DNA of 6,641 nt, from NCBI GenBank assembly GCA_964620345.1, contig CAZUHK010000168.1, forward strand, positions 1 to 6,641, in the 5' to 3' direction. Every line of letters begins with the position of its first letter. Within the stretch, counting starts at the first letter, position 1. The position numbers and the translations under genes are program-made. A model generated the notes under the pieces. It did not search any database, was not told the origin of the DNA, and saw only the letters and a program-made list of their open reading frames with translations. The stretch is from CAZUHK01 sp964620345 (GTDB lineage Bacteria > Planctomycetota > Phycisphaerae > Phycisphaerales > Zrk34). Positions 1-6,027 of the stretch are shown here, piece by piece.

Positions 1-2
1 AC

Positions 3-1730
3 CGCGTGCCGCGCATCTGCTTCATCAACAAGATGGACAAGCTCGGTGCCGACTTCGACTTCTCCTTCAACTCCATCGGCGAACGCCTGGGCGCCAACGC
101 CATCGCCGTGCAGTATCCCATCGGCCACGGCCACGAGTTCCTGGGCATCATCGACCTGGTCGAGATGAAGGCCTACCAGTTCGACGCCTCGGAGCTGGGC
201 TCGAAGGTCGAGCAGATCGACATCCCCGACTCCCTCAGGGACACGGCCGACCTGTGGCATCACACCATGGTCGAGAAGGCCGCGGAACTCGACGACGACC
301 TGATGGAAAAGTACATCGAGGATGAATCGACGATCACCGCCGACGAGGTCCGCGCCGCGCTGCGCAAGGGCACGCTGGCGGGCAAGTGCTACCCGACGTT
401 CTGCGGCTCGGCGTTGAAGTACATCGGCGTGCAGCGGCTGATCGACGGCGTGATCGACTACCTGCCCAAGCCCACGGAAGTACCCGAGGTCCAGGGCACG
501 GATCCGAAGAACCCCGCGAAGCTTCTCAGCCGGCCCCACGACCCGTCGGCGCCGCTGTCGGCCCTGGTGTTCAAGGTCGTCTCCGATCAGCACGGCGACC
601 TGACCTACACCCGCATCTACTCGGGCACCCTCAAGAAGGGCAGCCGCGTGCTCAACTCCGTCAACGGCAAGAAGGAAGTGGTCAGCCGCATCTTCGAGAT
701 GCACGCCAAGGACCGCATCGCCAAGGAAGCGGCCACGGCCGGCGACATCGTCGCGCTGATCGGCCTGAAGAGCTCATCCACCGGCGAAACCCTCTGCGAC
801 GACGCGGCTCCGATCGTGCTCGAGCGGATGGAGTTCCCCGATCCGGTGATTTCGATGTCGATCGAGCCGCAGTCCGCCGGCGACCGCGACAAGCTGGCCA
901 ACGCCCTGGCGGTGATCGGCCGCGAGGACCCCTCGTTCCGCTTTTCGTACAACGAGGAGACCGGCGAGACGGTCATAGCGGGCATGGGCGAGCTGCACCT
1001 GGAGATCACCAGCACCAAGATCAGCTGCGACCTGAAGATTCCGGTACACGTGGGCAAGCCGCGCGTGGCCTACCGCGAGTCGATCCAGGGCCGCAGCGAA
1101 GTCAAGCACGTGTTCAAGAAGCAGTCGGGCGGCCGCGGGCAGTTCGCCGATGTGACGATCACCGCCGAGCCGTTCACCGAACAGCAGGCCGCCGAGGCCG
1201 AGCTGAAGTTCAAGGACGACATCGCGTTTGAGAACAAGATCAGCGGCGGGGCGGTCCCGCGGGAGTTCATCCCGTCGGTCGAGTCCGGCTGCCGCAGCGC
1301 GGCCAAGAGCGGCGTGCTGGCCGGTTACCCGGTCCAGGGCGTGAAGATCACGCTGATCGACGGGTCGTACCACGAGGTCGATTCGTCGCAGGCGGCGTTC
1401 GAGACCTGCGGGTCCATGGCGTTCAAGGACGCCTGCAACAAGGCCAAGCCCACCCTGCTGGAGCCGATCATGAAGGTCGTGGTCACCACGCCCGAGGATT
1501 TCCTGGGCAACGTGACCGGCGACCTGAACAGCCGGCGGGGCCTGATCGTCGATCAGGAGCAGCGCGGCAACACGATCATCATCACCGCCGAGTGCCCGCT
1601 GGCCGAGATGTTCGGCTACGCCACGCAGCTTCGCGGCATGAGCCAGGGCCGCGCCAGCTACGCCATGGAGCCGTGCGACTACCGCCCGGTCCCGGCCAAC
1701 GTCGCCAGCGGCGTCCTCGCCGCGGTCTGA
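3..1730 (+). CDS. fusA: Elongation factor G, 5'-truncated by window edge
   Basis: GTPase that moves tRNA and mRNA through the ribosome after peptide bond formation; cytoplasmic. The reading frame is open at the left edge (first whole codon at 3), so the GTG at 6 is internal, not a start. Counting that Val as residue 1, the visible part begins with the G4 guanine-specificity motif NKMD (8-11) and has the G5 motif SALK (135-138). Domain II follows (about 180-270), then domain III with DPSFRFSYNEETGE and GMGELHLEI (about 308-334). Domain IV has the QSGGRGQF loop (373-380) and the decoding-site tip loop YHEVDSS (455-461). Domain V contains GDLNSRRG (505-512) and EMFGYATQLRGMSQGRASY (534-552). Compared with E. 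coli EF-G (about 704 residues), roughly 130 N-terminal residues (P-loop, switch I and II) are missing. No tuf or ribosomal protein gene follows; a terminator lies directly downstream, so this may not be the classic str operon. Planctomycetes can carry several EF-G paralogues, including spdEFG types; the subtype cannot be decided here. Confidence 0.97.
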   Translation, partial: RVPRICFINKMDKLGADFDFSFNSIGERLGANAIAVQYPIGHGHEFLGIIDLVEMKAYQFDASELGSKVEQIDIPDSLRDTADLWHHTMVEKAAELDDDLMEKYIEDESTITADEVRAALRKGTLAGKCYPTFCGSALKYIGVQRLIDGVIDYLPKPTEVPEVQGTDPKNPAKLLSRPHDPSAPLSALVFKVVSDQHGDLTYTRIYSGTLKKGSRVLNSVNGKKEVVSRIFEMHAKDRIAKEAATAGDIVALIGLKSSSTGETLCDDAAPIVLERMEFPDPVISMSIEPQSAGDRDKLANALAVIGREDPSFRFSYNEETGETVIAGMGELHLEITSTKISCDLKIPVHVGKPRVAYRESIQGRSEVKHVFKKQSGGRGQFADVTITAEPFTEQQAAEAELKFKDDIAFENKISGGAVPREFIPSVESGCRSAAKSGVLAGYPVQGVKITLIDGSYHEVDSSQAAFETCGSMAFKDACNKAKPTLLEPIMKVVVTTPEDFLGNVTGDLNSRRGLIVDQEQRGNTIIITAECPLAEMFGYATQLRGMSQGRASYAMEPCDYRPVPANVASGVLAAV

Positions 1731-1762
1731 GCGCCGCCGGCGATTTGCAGCACATTCCAAAG

Positions 1763-1795
1763 AAAACCCCGCGGCACCAACCCGCGGGGTTTTTT
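1763..1795. terminator. Intrinsic terminator, probably bidirectional, between convergent genes
   Basis: CCCCGCGG (1767-1774) pairs perfectly with CCGCGGGG (1782-1789) across a 7-base loop. AAAA (1763-1766) can extend the stem by pairing with TTTT. On the plus strand the stem is followed by TTTTTT (1790-1795), a textbook terminator 37 bases after the EF-G stop codon. Read on the minus strand the same stem is followed by TTTT, CTT, so it can also end the subtilase transcript, whose stop codon lies 41 bases away. This spares the compact convergent pair from read-through. Confidence 0.9.
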
Positions 1796-1835
1796 CAAGG
1801 GTTCACCGGTGGACCGGAGTTGACCGCCCGCCGGG

Positions 1836-3353
1836 TCACGCGGCGTAGCGGCGGCGGGTCAGCGCGCCCAGGCCGAACATTACCAGGATGATCGCCAGGG
1901 GCGTGGGCTCGGGCACGCTCTGCACGGCGAGCTCGGCGTCGAGCCGACCGAAGCCCGAGAGGTTGTCGAACCCCGCGGTCTCCATGTCGATCGTCGAGGC
2001 GAACAGCAGGTTGTACAGGTCGTCGACGCTCAAGCTGATGCCCAGGTCGTTGGCGCGTTGGAGCACCAGGGCCGCGACGGCCGCGATGTGCGGCGCCGCG
2101 GCGGAGGTGCCGAAGAACGTACCGAACCCATCGGTCGTCGTGGTCACCCCGTCGGGTCCGGTGATCTGCGGCGTCTGGCGGGTTTCGGTTTCGTTCATCA
2201 GTTTGCCCGCGGCGTCGAAGAAGATGTCGGTCGGGCCGACGGAGCTGAACGGCTCGACATCGTCGAGGCCGGGGTCGAGAAAGTCGTGCGCGGCCACGGC
2301 CACGGCGCCTTCGGCCGCGGGGTGGCCGAAGATGGTCGGGCTGTTGGTGTCGTCGCCGTCGGTGATGGCAAAGCCGTTGAAGTCGGACAGTTGCACGCCG
2401 AAGGTTCCGGTCCCGCCGGTCAGGTGTTGCACGCGGACACCGAGCGGTCCGGCAGGGCCGGTGATGGCGACAAACTCGAAGGGGTCTTCGGCCGCGTCGT
2501 TGTTGTCGATGGTGAGGGTAACAGAGTTGTCACTGAGGTCGATGATTTCGACCGCGAAGTCGGCGGAGTTGGTGACCGGGCCGCTGATCGATTCGTACGG
2601 TTCGACCCACTGCACGACCAGGCGACCGCTACCGGAGAAGTTCATCTCCAGCACATCATCGCTGCCCCAGTCGACGGTGCCGCCGACGGTTGAGTCGAAG
2701 TTGGTGCGGGTGGCGTTGTTGGCCGAGTTGCCGGCGGCGGAGAAGTAGGCGACGCCCGCGGCCTTGGCGTTGTCCACGGCCTGCGCCGCCGGGCCGTCCT
2801 GGAACCGCGCGGCGGTGAGGATGCCCACGTCGTCGACGATGATGTCCACGCCCTGGGTCACGAGGTTGTCGATCGCATCGGCGATGGTCTGGCTGGGCGC
2901 CGGGCCGGAGGTGTTGTTGAACGCCGAGTGGAAAAAGAGCTGCGCCCCGGGCGCCACGTCGTGGACGATCTCGAGCATGGCCCGGCCCTCGTCGGAGCCG
3001 CCCGCCTGATCTTTGACCACGTTGACCGGCGTGAGGAAGTTGTTGGGGTTGCCCGCGCCCGGCAGGTCGCCGGCGGCGATCTGATCGCCCACGGTGGGTG
3101 TGGAGCCCGAGCCGTCGAACGAATCGCTGATCAGGCCGATCTTGATGCCCGAGCCGTCCACGTTGAACATGCTGCGGGCAACGTCGGCGTTCATGACCGA
3201 ATCGCCTTCGGTCGTGACCGAGCCGGCCCAGGTGGTGTAGGGATCGGCGTCCCAGATCTGATAGTCCTGCCCCGCGGCCAGGGCCGGGGCGAGGGTGATG
3301 CAGGCGATGATCGCACAGATCGACAGCCCCCGGTGACGAGTGTCTTGGGCCAT
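1836..3353 (-). CDS. Secreted subtilase-fold (S8/S53) protein with PEP-CTERM sorting tail
   Basis: A 505-residue exported protein. The signal peptide has basic residues at 6-8, a hydrophobic core at about 10-27 and likely cleavage near Ala26/Ala27. The subtilisin-like domain runs from about 65 to 478. VDGSGIKIGLISDSFD (65-80) stands in for the catalytic-Asp strand, with Asp77 one residue later than in ordinary subtilisins. DEGRAMLEIVHDVAPGA (121-137) occupies the catalytic-His region but has Glu122 where HGT is usual. The oxyanion Asn209 sits in SAAGNSA, and the nucleophile Ser417 in GTSAAAPH. The C-terminal landmarks GHPAAEGAVAVAA, PFSSVGP and GFGRLDA are present. A beta-rich insert of about 120 residues (roughly 220-340) separates Asn209 from the final core strands; I recall this insert from relatives sharing EGRAML and GTSAAAPH. 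The tail has PEP (481-483), a hydrophobic stretch (486-498) and RRR (500-502): a PEP-CTERM signal for exosortase processing. GGAGG nine bases upstream supports the start. It could be a sedolisin-like protease or a catalytically altered subtilase; the substrate is unknown. Confidence 0.9.
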   Translation of the reverse strand: MAQDTRHRGLSICAIIACITLAPALAAGQDYQIWDADPYTTWAGSVTTEGDSVMNADVARSMFNVDGSGIKIGLISDSFDGSGSTPTVGDQIAAGDLPGAGNPNNFLTPVNVVKDQAGGSDEGRAMLEIVHDVAPGAQLFFHSAFNNTSGPAPSQTIADAIDNLVTQGVDIIVDDVGILTAARFQDGPAAQAVDNAKAAGVAYFSAAGNSANNATRTNFDSTVGGTVDWGSDDVLEMNFSGSGRLVVQWVEPYESISGPVTNSADFAVEIIDLSDNSVTLTIDNNDAAEDPFEFVAITGPAGPLGVRVQHLTGGTGTFGVQLSDFNGFAITDGDDTNSPTIFGHPAAEGAVAVAAHDFLDPGLDDVEPFSSVGPTDIFFDAAGKLMNETETRQTPQITGPDGVTTTTDGFGTFFGTSAAAPHIAAVAALVLQRANDLGISLSVDDLYNLLFASTIDMETAGFDNLSGFGRLDAELAVQSVPEPTPLAIILVMFGLGALTRRRYAA

Positions 3354-3362
3354 CTTCGGGAA

Positions 3363-3367
3363 CCTCC
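3363..3367 (-). promoter_or_regulatory. Ribosome binding site of the subtilase gene
   Basis: On the minus strand, GGAGG lies nine bases before the ATG at 3353, which fixes that start. The site abuts one arm (3367-3376) of a 10-bp inverted repeat, so it could be partly hidden by RNA folding. Confidence 0.8.
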
Positions 3368-3439
3368 GTGAGAGACGAACGGCTTGGTCGTCGGGAGAAC
3401 ACCTCTCCGACCGATCTCTCCCTTCGCCTGTCTCTCACG
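3367..3439 (-). repeat. 10-bp perfect inverted repeat in the subtilase 5' leader
   Basis: CGTGAGAGAC (3367-3376) is the exact reverse complement of GTCTCTCACG (3430-3439), with 53 bases between. In the minus-strand mRNA the two arms can pair, placing the stem base at the first G of the GGAGG ribosome binding site. Inside the loop, GGTCG (3386-3390) pairs with CGACC (3408-3412), and GAGA (3395-3398) pairs with TCTC (3404-3407) around a 5-base apex with a bulge. The repeat is certain; its role as a structured, possibly translation-controlling leader is inference. The purine-rich composition makes chance pairing more likely than usual. Confidence 0.5.
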
Positions 3440-3556
3440 CTTTCCCGGTTCGGTTGGCCGCGCGGGGCGACGAAAAAAGCCGCGCCCGCGATGCGGACCG
3501 GCTCTCTCTGAATCCCTGCTCTCGCTGTTCTTCCCGATGCCCCCGCTGGTGAATGC

Positions 3557-3585
3557 AGTATGCCCCACAATGAGGGGGGCGTCAA
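3557..3585 (-). promoter_or_regulatory. Candidate sigma70-type promoter for the subtilase gene
   Basis: On the minus strand, TTGACG (3585-3580, 5/6 match to TTGACA) and CATACT (3562-3557, 4/6 match to TATAAT) are separated by an optimal 17 bases. Transcription would begin near 3550, giving a leader of about 197 bases before the ATG. The spacer contains one copy of the CCCACAATG repeat, so a protein bound there would block the promoter. Prediction by inspection only. Confidence 0.4.
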
Positions 3586-3629
3586 GTGGTCGCGGAAGTT
3601 TTTCTTATCGGTCCGGCCGCGCGATGCAC

Positions 3630-3658
3630 TGGACGAACCCGCGTGCATTGCCCACAAT
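3630..3658 (+). promoter_or_regulatory. Weak candidate promoter for the glycosidase-like gene
   Basis: TGGACG (3630-3635, 4/6) and CACAAT (3653-3658, 4/6) are 17 bases apart. A start near 3665 would leave a leader of under 30 bases containing the strong ribosome binding site. Both hexamers are poor, so an activator or another sigma factor may be needed, or the true promoter lies elsewhere in the intergenic region. Confidence 0.2.
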
Positions 3659-3677
3659 GGCCGGCTCGCGTGGTTTT

Positions 3678-3684
3678 GGAGGTG
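3678..3684 (+). promoter_or_regulatory. Strong ribosome binding site fixing the start at 3693
   Basis: GGAGGTG lies eight bases before the ATG at 3693. The same frame stays open upstream to 3384, including an ATG at 3657, but only 3693 has a good ribosome binding site. The upstream extension also lacks family-like sequence, so the shorter protein is preferred. Confidence 0.85.
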
Positions 3685-3692
3685 TGTTCGTC

Positions 3693-5924
3693 ATGCAACT
3701 GATGACTTGGCCGCTGGCTCGGCTGGGCAGCCGGTTCGGTCTGCTGTTCGAGCCGCACAAACGGCGTGTGATGCACTCGGCGATGGGCCGGTTCCTGGAC
3801 CGCCCGCTCGACCTGGCCGTGGGCATCCTCGACGACGAAGGCCGCGAGCGCGTCCTGCCGTTCACCCGGCACGGCGAGCCGCTGTACGCCTGCGAGCAGT
3901 TCGAGCGCATCAACTCGATTACATTCCGCGGCTATGACGAGGTGCGCGGCCTGCGGTTCGAGCTGAACCTCCACGCCCCGTTCTACCCGCAGGACGAGCA
4001 GCTTTGCCTCCTGCCGATCTTCTACGTCGAGCTGCGCGTGACCTGGGCTGACAAGGTCCGTTGGCTGTACGACGCGACGCGCGATCGGGTGAAGTCGGCC
4101 AAGCTGTTCATCCGCCTGGCCCGCCCCGACACGCGGATCGACGCGGGCGAAGGGCGGATCGATCTGAACTACGACGTGCCCCTGGCCCCGGCGTACGAGC
4201 GGCTAGGTTACGAAGCGCCCCAGGACGGCCGGGCCGCCCCCGGCGACGAGGCCGACGACCGCACCCCCCGCGCCGCGGTGTGCGAGCGGCTGCAATCGCT
4301 CAACGAAGGCGCCACGCCCATCGACGACGAGCGAGGCAGGGGGCTGATGCTCGAAATCCCCGTGACCCAAGAGTCCAGCGGCACCAAGTGGCGGCTGGTC
4401 TGGGCCACGCACACCGATGCGGACATCATGCAGGTGCGCAGTACCCCGGCGAAGTTCCGCTACGTCCGCCACTGGGCCGACCTCGACGCGGTGATGCGCC
4501 ACGCCATCGACCACCGCGATGACAACCTGCACCACTCGCGCCGCTTCGAGAAGCTGCTGGAGCAGGCGCCGCTGATGCAGGCCCGCCGCCACCTGGTCGC
4601 CCTGGGCTTCCAGAGCTACCTGTCCAACACCTTCTGGACCGATGTGGCCGACGGCGGCGAATGGTTCAGCAACTGGGAAGGCGCCTGCCTCTTCCACTCG
4701 ACGGTCGACGTGGAGTACAACCTCTCGCTGCTGTACTTCGCGATGTGGCCGGGGCTGCTGGCCAAGACGATCGACCAGTGGGTTCACTACGGCAAGGATC
4801 ACGCCCCATCGGGCGGGGTCATCCTCAGCCACGACATGGGCCGCGGCCTGTCGGCCAACGGCCAGAGCTATCCCCACGATATGCCCGTGGAGGAAAACTC
4901 AAACTTCCTGCTGCTGCTGCAGGCCTATGCGCACTGGACGGGCGACACCCGCCCGGTGACCGAGCACATCGACTTCGTCCGCAAGCTCACCGAATACCTG
5001 ATCTGGAGCGACCGCGATGAGTCGGGCTTTGCCTCCGAGGGCACGGCCAACACGATCGACGACGCCTCGCCCGCGGTGCAGTACTCGCGCAAGCAGACCT
5101 ACCTGGCGATCAAGCGGGTCACGGCGCTGCTGGCCGCGGCCGACCTGCTCAGCACGGCCGGTGATGAGCCCGCGGCCACCCGATGCCGCGACGAGGCCCG
5201 CCTGGCCCGCCCGAAGATCGAGCGGCAGGCCTGGCTGGGCGATCACTTCGCCGTGTGCGTGGACAAGGACGCGACCGGCGTGAAAGACGTGTGGACCGGC
5301 AAGCCCCTGGCCACCGACGTGCTCAAGGGCTGGGACGATTACTCGATCTACACCGCCAACGGCCTGCTGCTGCCGGCGATGATCAACCGCGACTGCCCGT
5401 TCGACCTCGACAAGCTTCAGACCGACATCATCAACGCCATCCGCGAGACGCTCACGCCCTACGGCTGCGGGCACAGCTCGGGCGATTCGACCAACGTCTG
5501 GGTCAGCCAGAACCAGTGGCGCGACATGGCCGGCCGCTACCTCGGCGCCGTCGTGCCGCCGCTGGATTGCCGCTACTGGGATCTGCAGACGTTCTCGAAC
5601 ACCGGCGATCAGTCGTTCGGGTTCATCGACACCTACATCGGCAACGAGCTGTGCTTCTACCCGCGCGGGGCCACGGCGTTGGGCTGCTTCCTGGCCGGCC
5701 CGCGCCTCCGCATCGATCGCCTGGCCCAGGCCGGGGCGAATATCACCATCCAGCCCGACCGCTACCGCCACAGCCGCTGGCCCCTGCTGCCCCTGGCCGA
5801 CTGGGCCGCGGGCAAGATCCCCGTCTGCGTCGTTGACGGCGAGGGCAAGGTCACCATCGAAGGCCAGATCGAAGATGTCACCATCCTCGACCACCGAGAA
5901 GACGAGCTGCTCAACGGCAACTAG
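3693..5924 (+). CDS. (alpha/alpha)6-barrel glycoside hydrolase-like protein (GH52/GH116/GtaA-DUF4965 type)
   Basis: A 743-residue protein without a signal peptide or membrane segment, so probably cytoplasmic. The N-terminal part (about 1-270) looks like the beta-sandwich of clan GH-O enzymes; HAPFYPQDEQLCLLPIFYVE (94-113) matches the 'SPF-P-D-LSSLP' segment seen in GH116. A hydrophilic insert occupies about 175-216. The barrel domain (about 285-670) has FSNWEGACLFHSTVDVEY (325-342), recalling GH52/GH116 'EG...NTxD' and GtaA 'FSN...TVDVxY'. It continues with SHDMGRGLSANGQSY (379-393) and DMPVEENSN (396-404), strongly GtaA/DUF4965-like. NTIDDASPAVQYSRKQTYLAIK (453-474) carries Asp456/Asp457 where the family acid/base Asp is expected. 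DSTNVWVSQNQW (598-609) and YPRGATALGCF (656-666) recall GH52. Glu329 is the best nucleophile candidate. Likely role: hydrolysis of a glycoside, perhaps an oligosaccharide; substrate not predictable. It is divergent from the subtilase and may share its regulation. Confidence is high for a real gene and moderate for the superfamily. Confidence 0.75.
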   Translation: MQLMTWPLARLGSRFGLLFEPHKRRVMHSAMGRFLDRPLDLAVGILDDEGRERVLPFTRHGEPLYACEQFERINSITFRGYDEVRGLRFELNLHAPFYPQDEQLCLLPIFYVELRVTWADKVRWLYDATRDRVKSAKLFIRLARPDTRIDAGEGRIDLNYDVPLAPAYERLGYEAPQDGRAAPGDEADDRTPRAAVCERLQSLNEGATPIDDERGRGLMLEIPVTQESSGTKWRLVWATHTDADIMQVRSTPAKFRYVRHWADLDAVMRHAIDHRDDNLHHSRRFEKLLEQAPLMQARRHLVALGFQSYLSNTFWTDVADGGEWFSNWEGACLFHSTVDVEYNLSLLYFAMWPGLLAKTIDQWVHYGKDHAPSGGVILSHDMGRGLSANGQSYPHDMPVEENSNFLLLLQAYAHWTGDTRPVTEHIDFVRKLTEYLIWSDRDESGFASEGTANTIDDASPAVQYSRKQTYLAIKRVTALLAAADLLSTAGDEPAATRCRDEARLARPKIERQAWLGDHFAVCVDKDATGVKDVWTGKPLATDVLKGWDDYSIYTANGLLLPAMINRDCPFDLDKLQTDIINAIRETLTPYGCGHSSGDSTNVWVSQNQWRDMAGRYLGAVVPPLDCRYWDLQTFSNTGDQSFGFIDTYIGNELCFYPRGATALGCFLAGPRLRIDRLAQAGANITIQPDRYRHSRWPLLPLADWAAGKIPVCVVDGEGKVTIEGQIEDVTILDHREDELLNGN

Positions 5925-5994
5925 CGCCGCGGCCAAGCGAGCGTCCGCCGTGTCCCCGAGCGAACCCGTCCCCGGCCGTGCGCGGTGAGATCGA

Positions 5995-6003
5995 TGCTAT
6001 AAT
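5995..6003 (+). promoter_or_regulatory. Extended -10 promoter for the 76-aa gene and mnmG
   Basis: TGCTATAAT is a perfect extended -10 element (TGn followed by TATAAT at 5998-6003) in an otherwise very G/C-rich stretch. The position 17 bases upstream (5975-5980, GCCGTG) is not a good -35, as is usual for extended -10 promoters. Transcription would start near 6010, giving a leader of about 18 bases that just includes the ribosome binding site at 6017. Confidence 0.7.
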
Positions 6004-6016
6004 AGATGTCCGTTCC

Positions 6017-6020
6017 GGAG
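6017..6020 (+). promoter_or_regulatory. Ribosome binding site of the 76-aa gene
   Basis: GGAG lies seven bases before the ATG at 6028. An overlapping ATG at 6021 is in another frame and too close to be used. Confidence 0.7.
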
Positions 6021-6027
6021 ATGATCC

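Larger units (their letters stand above)
3554..3659. repeat. Imperfect direct repeat / dyad, possible operator pair
   Basis: TGCAGTATGCCCCACAATG (3554-3572) and TGCATTGCCCACAATG (3644-3659) share TGCA, then TG, then an identical CCCACAATG (3564-3572 and 3651-3659). The second copy is itself a dyad: CATTG (3646-3650), CCCA, CAATG (3655-3659). One copy lies within the predicted minus-strand promoter; the other overlaps the predicted plus-strand -10. That arrangement would suit a regulator shared by both divergent genes, but the repeat is short and function is unproven. Confidence 0.35.
3354..3692. other. Divergent intergenic regulatory region (339 bp, no gene)
   Basis: This stretch separates the start codons of the subtilase (minus) and the glycosidase-like gene (plus). 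Long open frames cross it, but they are high-GC read-through without their own ribosome binding sites or recognisable protein. It holds both facing ribosome binding sites, a fair minus-strand promoter (3557-3585), a weak plus-strand promoter (3630-3658), a repeated CCCACAATG motif and a pyrimidine-rich stretch (3401-3440). That stretch takes part in a 10-bp inverted repeat within the presumed subtilase leader. Base composition is visibly less G/C-biased here than in the flanking genes, as expected for regulatory DNA. Confidence 0.75.

Noticed and set aside
386..1231. 281-codon plus-strand frame overlapping EF-G
   Set aside because: Very Arg/Gly/Pro/Asp-rich translation typical of an out-of-frame reading of G/C-rich coding DNA.
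774..1760. 328-codon open frame on the minus strand opposite EF-G
   Set aside because: It lies entirely antisense to a clearly conserved gene, has no family-like motifs, and is repetitive in Ala/Gly/Arg/Asp/Leu, as expected from the complement of high-GC codons.
1888..2748. 286-codon plus-strand frame antisense to the subtilase
   Set aside because: The subtilase on the other strand has a signal peptide, conserved motifs and a ribosome binding site; this frame has none and is Ser/Pro/Thr-rich noise.
3473..3496. GC-rich hairpin followed by TTTTTT on the minus strand inside the subtilase leader, terminator- or attenuator-like
   Set aside because: The pairing is only 4 bp (CCGC/GCGG with a 9-base loop), too weak for an intrinsic terminator; no alternative pairing or leader peptide was found to support attenuation.
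2656..3657. 333-codon minus-strand frame across the subtilase N-terminal half and the intergenic region
   Set aside because: Shifted frame of the subtilase with an extreme Arg/Gly content; no ribosome binding site or recognisable domain.
3384..3692. In-frame upstream extension of the glycosidase-like gene (103 extra codons)
   Set aside because: The extension covers the promoter region, is Arg/Ser/Pro-rich without family similarity, and the ATG at 3693 has a strong GGAGGTG at ideal spacing.
4899..5936. 345-codon minus-strand frame opposite the glycosidase-like gene
   Set aside because: Antisense to a conserved barrel domain, Val/Ala/Gly/Arg-repetitive, no motifs.
5925..5994. Possible terminator after the glycosidase-like gene
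   Set aside because: The stretch is G/C-rich with short self-complementary pieces but has no convincing stem and no T-run.
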